Below, in pieces: positions 7,522 through 10,672 of a DNA stretch of 10,672 nt. A program made the translations under genes and the position numbers. Location: assembly GCA_027579435.1 (NCBI GenBank), contig JANBPK010000122.1, positions 1 through 10,672 on the forward strand, read 5' to 3'. Numbering within the stretch: the first letter of the stretch is position 1; each line of letters begins with the position of its first letter. The notes beneath the pieces are model-generated. The model saw only the letters and a list, made by a program, of their open reading frames with translations, searched no databases and had not been told where the DNA came from. The stretch comes from Candolleomyces eurysporus. Taxonomy: Eukaryota > Basidiomycota > Agaricomycetes > Agaricales > Psathyrellaceae.

Positions 7522-8557
7522 TGGTTCCAACGATCAGAGATACCCATCGATGGTTGGGTGCGTAGGTGTAGAATGATGGTGCGACAAGGGAACGTCGATA
7601 AATCGGTGGAGCCAGTAAGAGTAGCAACGGCGACGGCCAGGACCATGGTGAAAGAAATTGAATCGATACTTCGAGGAATACCGACGTGTATTGATATGCT
7701 AGAAGAATAGCTAAAATCAACGAGAAGCAATGAGAGTGAAGCTAGAACACTGAAAATAAGGAGGGAAGAATACCTACCATCAAGACGCGGCGAGCTGAAC
7801 GTCCGGGTTCCCCTATTTCGCGTAATTGAATACGAGCGCTGATAGAGCAGTATCGAAAGCTGTGAACGGAAGAGATACATCAGCTTTTAAAACTATAAAC
7901 AAGTGAGAGACAAAGAAACGGAAAAATACAATCTAGAGCAATCCCAGGTACACCTGCCATCAACGTGCAGCCTTCTGGAGCGACGTCTCCCATAGTTATT
8001 ATGAAGAAACGTACCGTTTGGACCCAGCCCTCGACTCCCCAGCCCATCCGCGACAAGCCCATCTTCCTTCGCCAGTGCAACAGTAACAAGAAAAACAACC
8101 TCTTGCAACTTGACCTGTATTCTTTGTCCTCACGAGCAAGACTTGACTGGCCGGCCACCGTCCCGCCGGAATGGACGCCCCTAGGGACACAGGCGAGCCA
8201 GACGACGACTTTGAAGGCTTCTCCTATCCTCTCTTCTTAGCTTCGCGTTGTTCCTTGCAGCGTTCGTCAGGTGGAACTAGCAAGGGGAGGTGGACGGAGG
8301 AGGGTGTGGATGAGCCAACGAGTTGGACGCTGGAGTGGCGATTGCCGGGAGGGTGAGAGGAGGGGGAGAATCGTGTCGAGCTACGGAGAGCTATGAGTAA
8401 CAAGAGTGGGTGGCGAGAGCGGGATAACGCACTCTGGAAATCCGATCTAACGCCTGCCTCGGCCTCAAACCGTACTCGCGAGGCCGCGCGTTGGAAGACA
8501 AGAGCGCATTGAAAGCCTAGCCCGATGCATACGGAAAATAGGAGTACATAGGGAGTG
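7522..8557. other. No convincing gene
   Basis: Several overlapping frames of 60-125 codons exist on both strands. The plus-strand frame ending 7710 has a helical tail (ARTMVKEIESILRGIPTCID) and the one near 8171 begins MDAPRDTGEPDDDFEGF. None has a recognisable domain or a consistent splice chain. The section 8270-8420 is G-rich on the plus strand. I see no RNA genes. Confidence 0.4.
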
Positions 8558-8611
8558 TTGAGTTAGAGGGTGGACAGAGCGAGTTAGACTGCTGAGTTAG
8601 GGGGTGGACAG
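8558..8611 (+). repeat. Two-unit 34-bp tandem repeat
   Basis: TTGAGTTAGAGGGTGGACAG (8558-8577) recurs as CTGAGTTAGGGGGTGGACAG (8592-8611), two mismatches in 20. A partial GCGAGTTAGACT lies between them. This is a decayed minisatellite-like repeat with no evident function. Confidence 0.7.
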
Positions 8612-9281
8612 GACCGACTGCATCACAGCCACGGGACCTCCAAAATGCCACCGTTCGCCTGCTGTCATCAGATTTGCCGCTCAATGCATGCCGGAAGGAT
8701 GTATCGGATGAAAAGGGCTGTATACAGTCATTAATTCCAAGTGCTGTCCGATGAATTTTCATCTTCGTTCTACACCAACGGGAGGCAAGGCCTACGGTGA
8801 CGGCGAGAAAACTTGCACGGTCCGGCAGCTCGGAAATTAAAGTGGTGTGATACAACTCAGCACAGCAAATCAATGTCACGGCAGCTCACTGGAGGTGTCG
8901 AAAATGTTACTGAATGTGCCGCGGAAGAACTCTAACGCAAGTCGGAGAGCCAAGTGTGGGTTGGATTCAGTGGGAGCTATCCCGGGAGTTCCTGCTCCTC
9001 CTAGCTTCCACGCGCGAACTGAGGTACCAGCCCCATTCATGTGTGAGCAATATTGGCCCTTGTGCGGTGTGCGCATACGAGGCTCATTAGTGTCCCCCTC
9101 GTCTCCGAATTACCATTTCCCCGTCCATCGCCGTAGATTGGAAATCACACAAATATGTATGCTGTAATTCATGTATAGCACGAGCATGTTCTAGTACGAT
9201 ATGAATGTTCAGTGACCGTCCTCGCAGTAGTCCTGTGCAAATGATGTGCAGTGCATGAGCGCCTTGCTTGCTATATCCCTG
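8612..9281. other. No convincing gene; promoter-proximal region of the TPR gene
   Basis: Open frames of about 100-120 codons on opposite strands (8517-8879 minus and 8847-9167 plus) have Cys/Trp/Pro-scattered, non-domain composition and are probably chance. Toward 9200 the sequence becomes AT-richer, as expected upstream of the gene at 9366. Confidence 0.4.
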
Positions 9282-9287
9282 TATAAG
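9282..9287 (+). promoter_or_regulatory. TATA box of the TPR gene
   Basis: TATAAG within CTGTATAAGAG is followed about 25-35 bp downstream by a pyrimidine-rich CATCCACACCTTTCATC segment that could hold the transcription start. The first ATG is at 9366, giving a 5' leader of about 50 nt. This is a typical spacing for a fungal core promoter; activity is inferred. Confidence 0.5.
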
Positions 9288-9365
9288 AGTGCCAGCTCAC
9301 TCGTCATCCACACCTTTCATCAACCAAATCCCACTCTTCCTCGGTTCAGGACCGCAAGCTAAACC

Positions 9366-10672
9366 ATGATGGATGAAGATAGGTACATTTGCACCGTCTA
9401 CCAAAGATACTTGACACTGAATATACCGTTCCTAGCTCTCTGTTTAACGATCGAAGCGGCGAAAGGTAAGTGCTGCGTCTTTAAGAAATGACAACGTCGT
9501 AACATTGCTCTTCAAGTCAATTTTATTTGACAGGTAGGGACGATCCTTTGGTAACTCTATGCTACTGTTTTCATCTCTATGGCCCCTCTAGATGTTTTTC
9601 TCCAGCACATAGCTGATGTCACCGATGGTGATCATAGCTCTCTGAAAATACCCAGACTTGTGATATTTGGTCTTGCAGATGAGCCAGGTGGAAAATGCTT
9701 TCCACTTGTTACAGTGTCCCCTGGGCAATGGAAAGTCGAGGGTTCTATAGAGCTGTGAGTAGTCATTGATTCATTTTGAACGCACAATAGGAGCTGATGG
9801 CAGTTGCAAGCCCCAAAAGCATGAAAGGAATTGTAATCATTGCCAAGTCCGAGGGCTGGAACATGGCGTTCACCCATTTGGACTGCATTGAGATGCAAAA
9901 TGGAGGGAATGACGGAGAATCCGGTACGAATGCTGATGCTTTCAAGGCCAAGGCGTTGGCGCTGATCTGGGGGAATTACAGATCATACCCGGGATATGAA
10001 GACCCGTGATGAGCAGACATGCCTGACAATATCGTGGAAGATATGCGAAGTACCATTCGAGTCTCCGACAAGGAGGGAGGGTGAGCAATTATACCAAATG
10101 GAACAGGGAAGAACTTTATTCACGCGATCCATCCAGATACCCTGACCTTGCAGAGCAGCATTAAGGCTAGGCGTAGGCAGGTCTTTGGGCCATCTACCTC
10201 CATCTCCGCTCTTTGGGAGGCAGTTGTACGACCTGAGAGAGCAGACCTCCTTAAGTCGCTCAGTTACCTTGAAGCCTGTTTCAAACGTAGCTTTAAACGT
10301 ACAGGTGACCTGTCCGACATCAGTGAATCGATTTCAGCGACACAAAGGGCAGTTGAACTTAGTCCAGCTGGTCACCCAGATTTCGCTGTTAGGCTGAGAA
10401 ACCTTGGCCACTCGTTCGCCGATCGCTTTGAGCACACAAGTGCCCTCTGTGACATTGCTGAAGCAGTTTCAGCATTGCGGCGATCGGCCAAGTTGACCCC
10501 TGCTGTTCATCCAGACCTCCCTGACAGGCTCAACAGCCTGGGAAGCTCGCTCTTTCGTCGCTTCGAGCGCACCGGAGCCCTCTCCGACATTGCTGAATCG
10601 ATCTCAGTCAAACAACGAGCAGTTGAGCTGACTCCTCCGGGTCATCCAGACCTCCCTACCACGCTCAGCAAC
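9366..10672 (+). CDS. TPR-repeat protein, 5' part (3' end beyond window), possible C2-like N-terminus
   Basis: Predicted exons are 9366-9382, 9436-9465, 9538-9550 (or 9517-9550), 9606-9741, 9804-9923, 9982-10080 and 10137-10672. They sum to 951 nt, 317 residues, with no stop and the frame open at the window end. Residues about 20-110 are beta-rich (HIADVTDGD, KIPRLVIFGL, MKGIVIIAKSEGW) and may form a C2-like domain, as many basidiomycete TPR proteins carry there; this is tentative. A linker containing TCLTISWKICEVPFE and KARRRQVFGP follows. From about residue 195 come 45-residue TPR-like units of the type SDIAESIS..QRAVELTP.GHPDLP..L..LG..F..RFERTG, a hallmark of large fungal TPR proteins that often end in a CHAT domain, possibly acting in stress or heterokaryon-type responses. 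That end is not visible. The exon 4 donor (9735, 9742 or 9755) and the exon 3 acceptor are the weakest joins. The ATGs at 9366 and 9369 are equally usable. Confidence 0.7.
10304..10672 (+). repeat. Tandem 135-bp units encoding TPR-like repeats
   Basis: Unit 1 spans 10304-10438, unit 2 10439-10573, and unit 3 starts at 10574 and is cut by the window. Each encodes 45 residues with shared positions (D-I-x-E-x-x-S, then HPD, then L-x-x-L-G, then RFE-x-T). A half unit (RPERADLLKSLSYLEACFKR) precedes them. Units 1 and 3 are closer to each other than either is to unit 2. This is repeat expansion at the protein level, detectable also in DNA. Confidence 0.8.

Noticed and set aside
7349..7880. Overlapping minus-strand frames of 123 and 125 codons
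   Set aside because: They are antisense over the C/T-rich repeat copy and its flank, with low-complexity hydrophobic composition and no domain or splice logic.
7880..8240. Overlapping frames on both strands (71-92 codons)
   Set aside because: Frames on both strands are equally open because of base composition, and none shows a domain. A gene cannot be preferred from sequence alone.
8517..9167. Opposed open frames of about 120 (minus) and 106 (plus) codons
   Set aside because: They have scattered Cys/Trp/Pro, no recognisable motif, no supporting promoter or splice sites, and sit next to a tandem repeat.
1..10672. tRNA, rRNA or CRISPR array
   Set aside because: No T-loop/acceptor pairs, rRNA-like conserved blocks, or regularly spaced identical repeats were seen. 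The repeats found are inverted, coding or two-unit only.

Overview
The window reads as nuclear DNA of a filamentous basidiomycete, most likely an Agaricomycete. The evidence is a multi-intron gene whose 3' half matches the basidiomycete-expanded DUF6532 family, introns of about 50-65 nt with GT..AG ends and CTGAC/CTAAC-like branch sites, and a gene with the 45-residue TPR repeat typical of the large TPR/CHAT families of mushrooms and their relatives. I cannot name the species.

Region 1-3927 is the most informative. A 322-bp repeat occurs at 1-322 and, inverted, at 1354-1674. Each copy carries a TATAAA box and the start of a small Cys-rich ORF pointing inward. Between them lie a minus-strand fragment (317-949) with a C2H2C-like zinc finger resembling the N-terminus of Plavaka/KDZ-type fungal transposases, and, divergently, the first two exons of the DUF6532 gene. 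The splice phases indicate that these exons join the rest of the DUF6532 gene (to 3927) across a 490-nt intron that contains the right-hand repeat copy. So either a TIR element supplied the promoter and N-terminus of this gene, or a solo element landed in its intron.

Region 3928-9280 is gene-poor and looks degenerate. It holds a second, diverged inverted repeat (4604-4850 against 7277-7521), two short mutually similar coding fragments starting MNADAL (4987 and 7116, the first with an internal stop), a 125-bp-spaced direct repeat, a 34-bp tandem repeat, small stem-loops, and an ambiguous base at 4908. I see no convincing intact gene there; some orphan exons may be real.

Region 9282-10672 is the 5' part of a plus-strand gene that runs off the window. 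After a TATA box it has several very small exons, a beta-rich possibly C2-like N-terminal region, and then tandem 45-residue TPR-like repeats. All exon joins in the model keep phase and the frame is open to the last base. The C-terminus, where relatives often carry a CHAT protease or other effector domain, is not visible.

The gene models are manual splice reconstructions, so exon ends are predictions. The DUF6532 and TPR calls are the firmest; the transposase and degenerate-gene calls are tentative.
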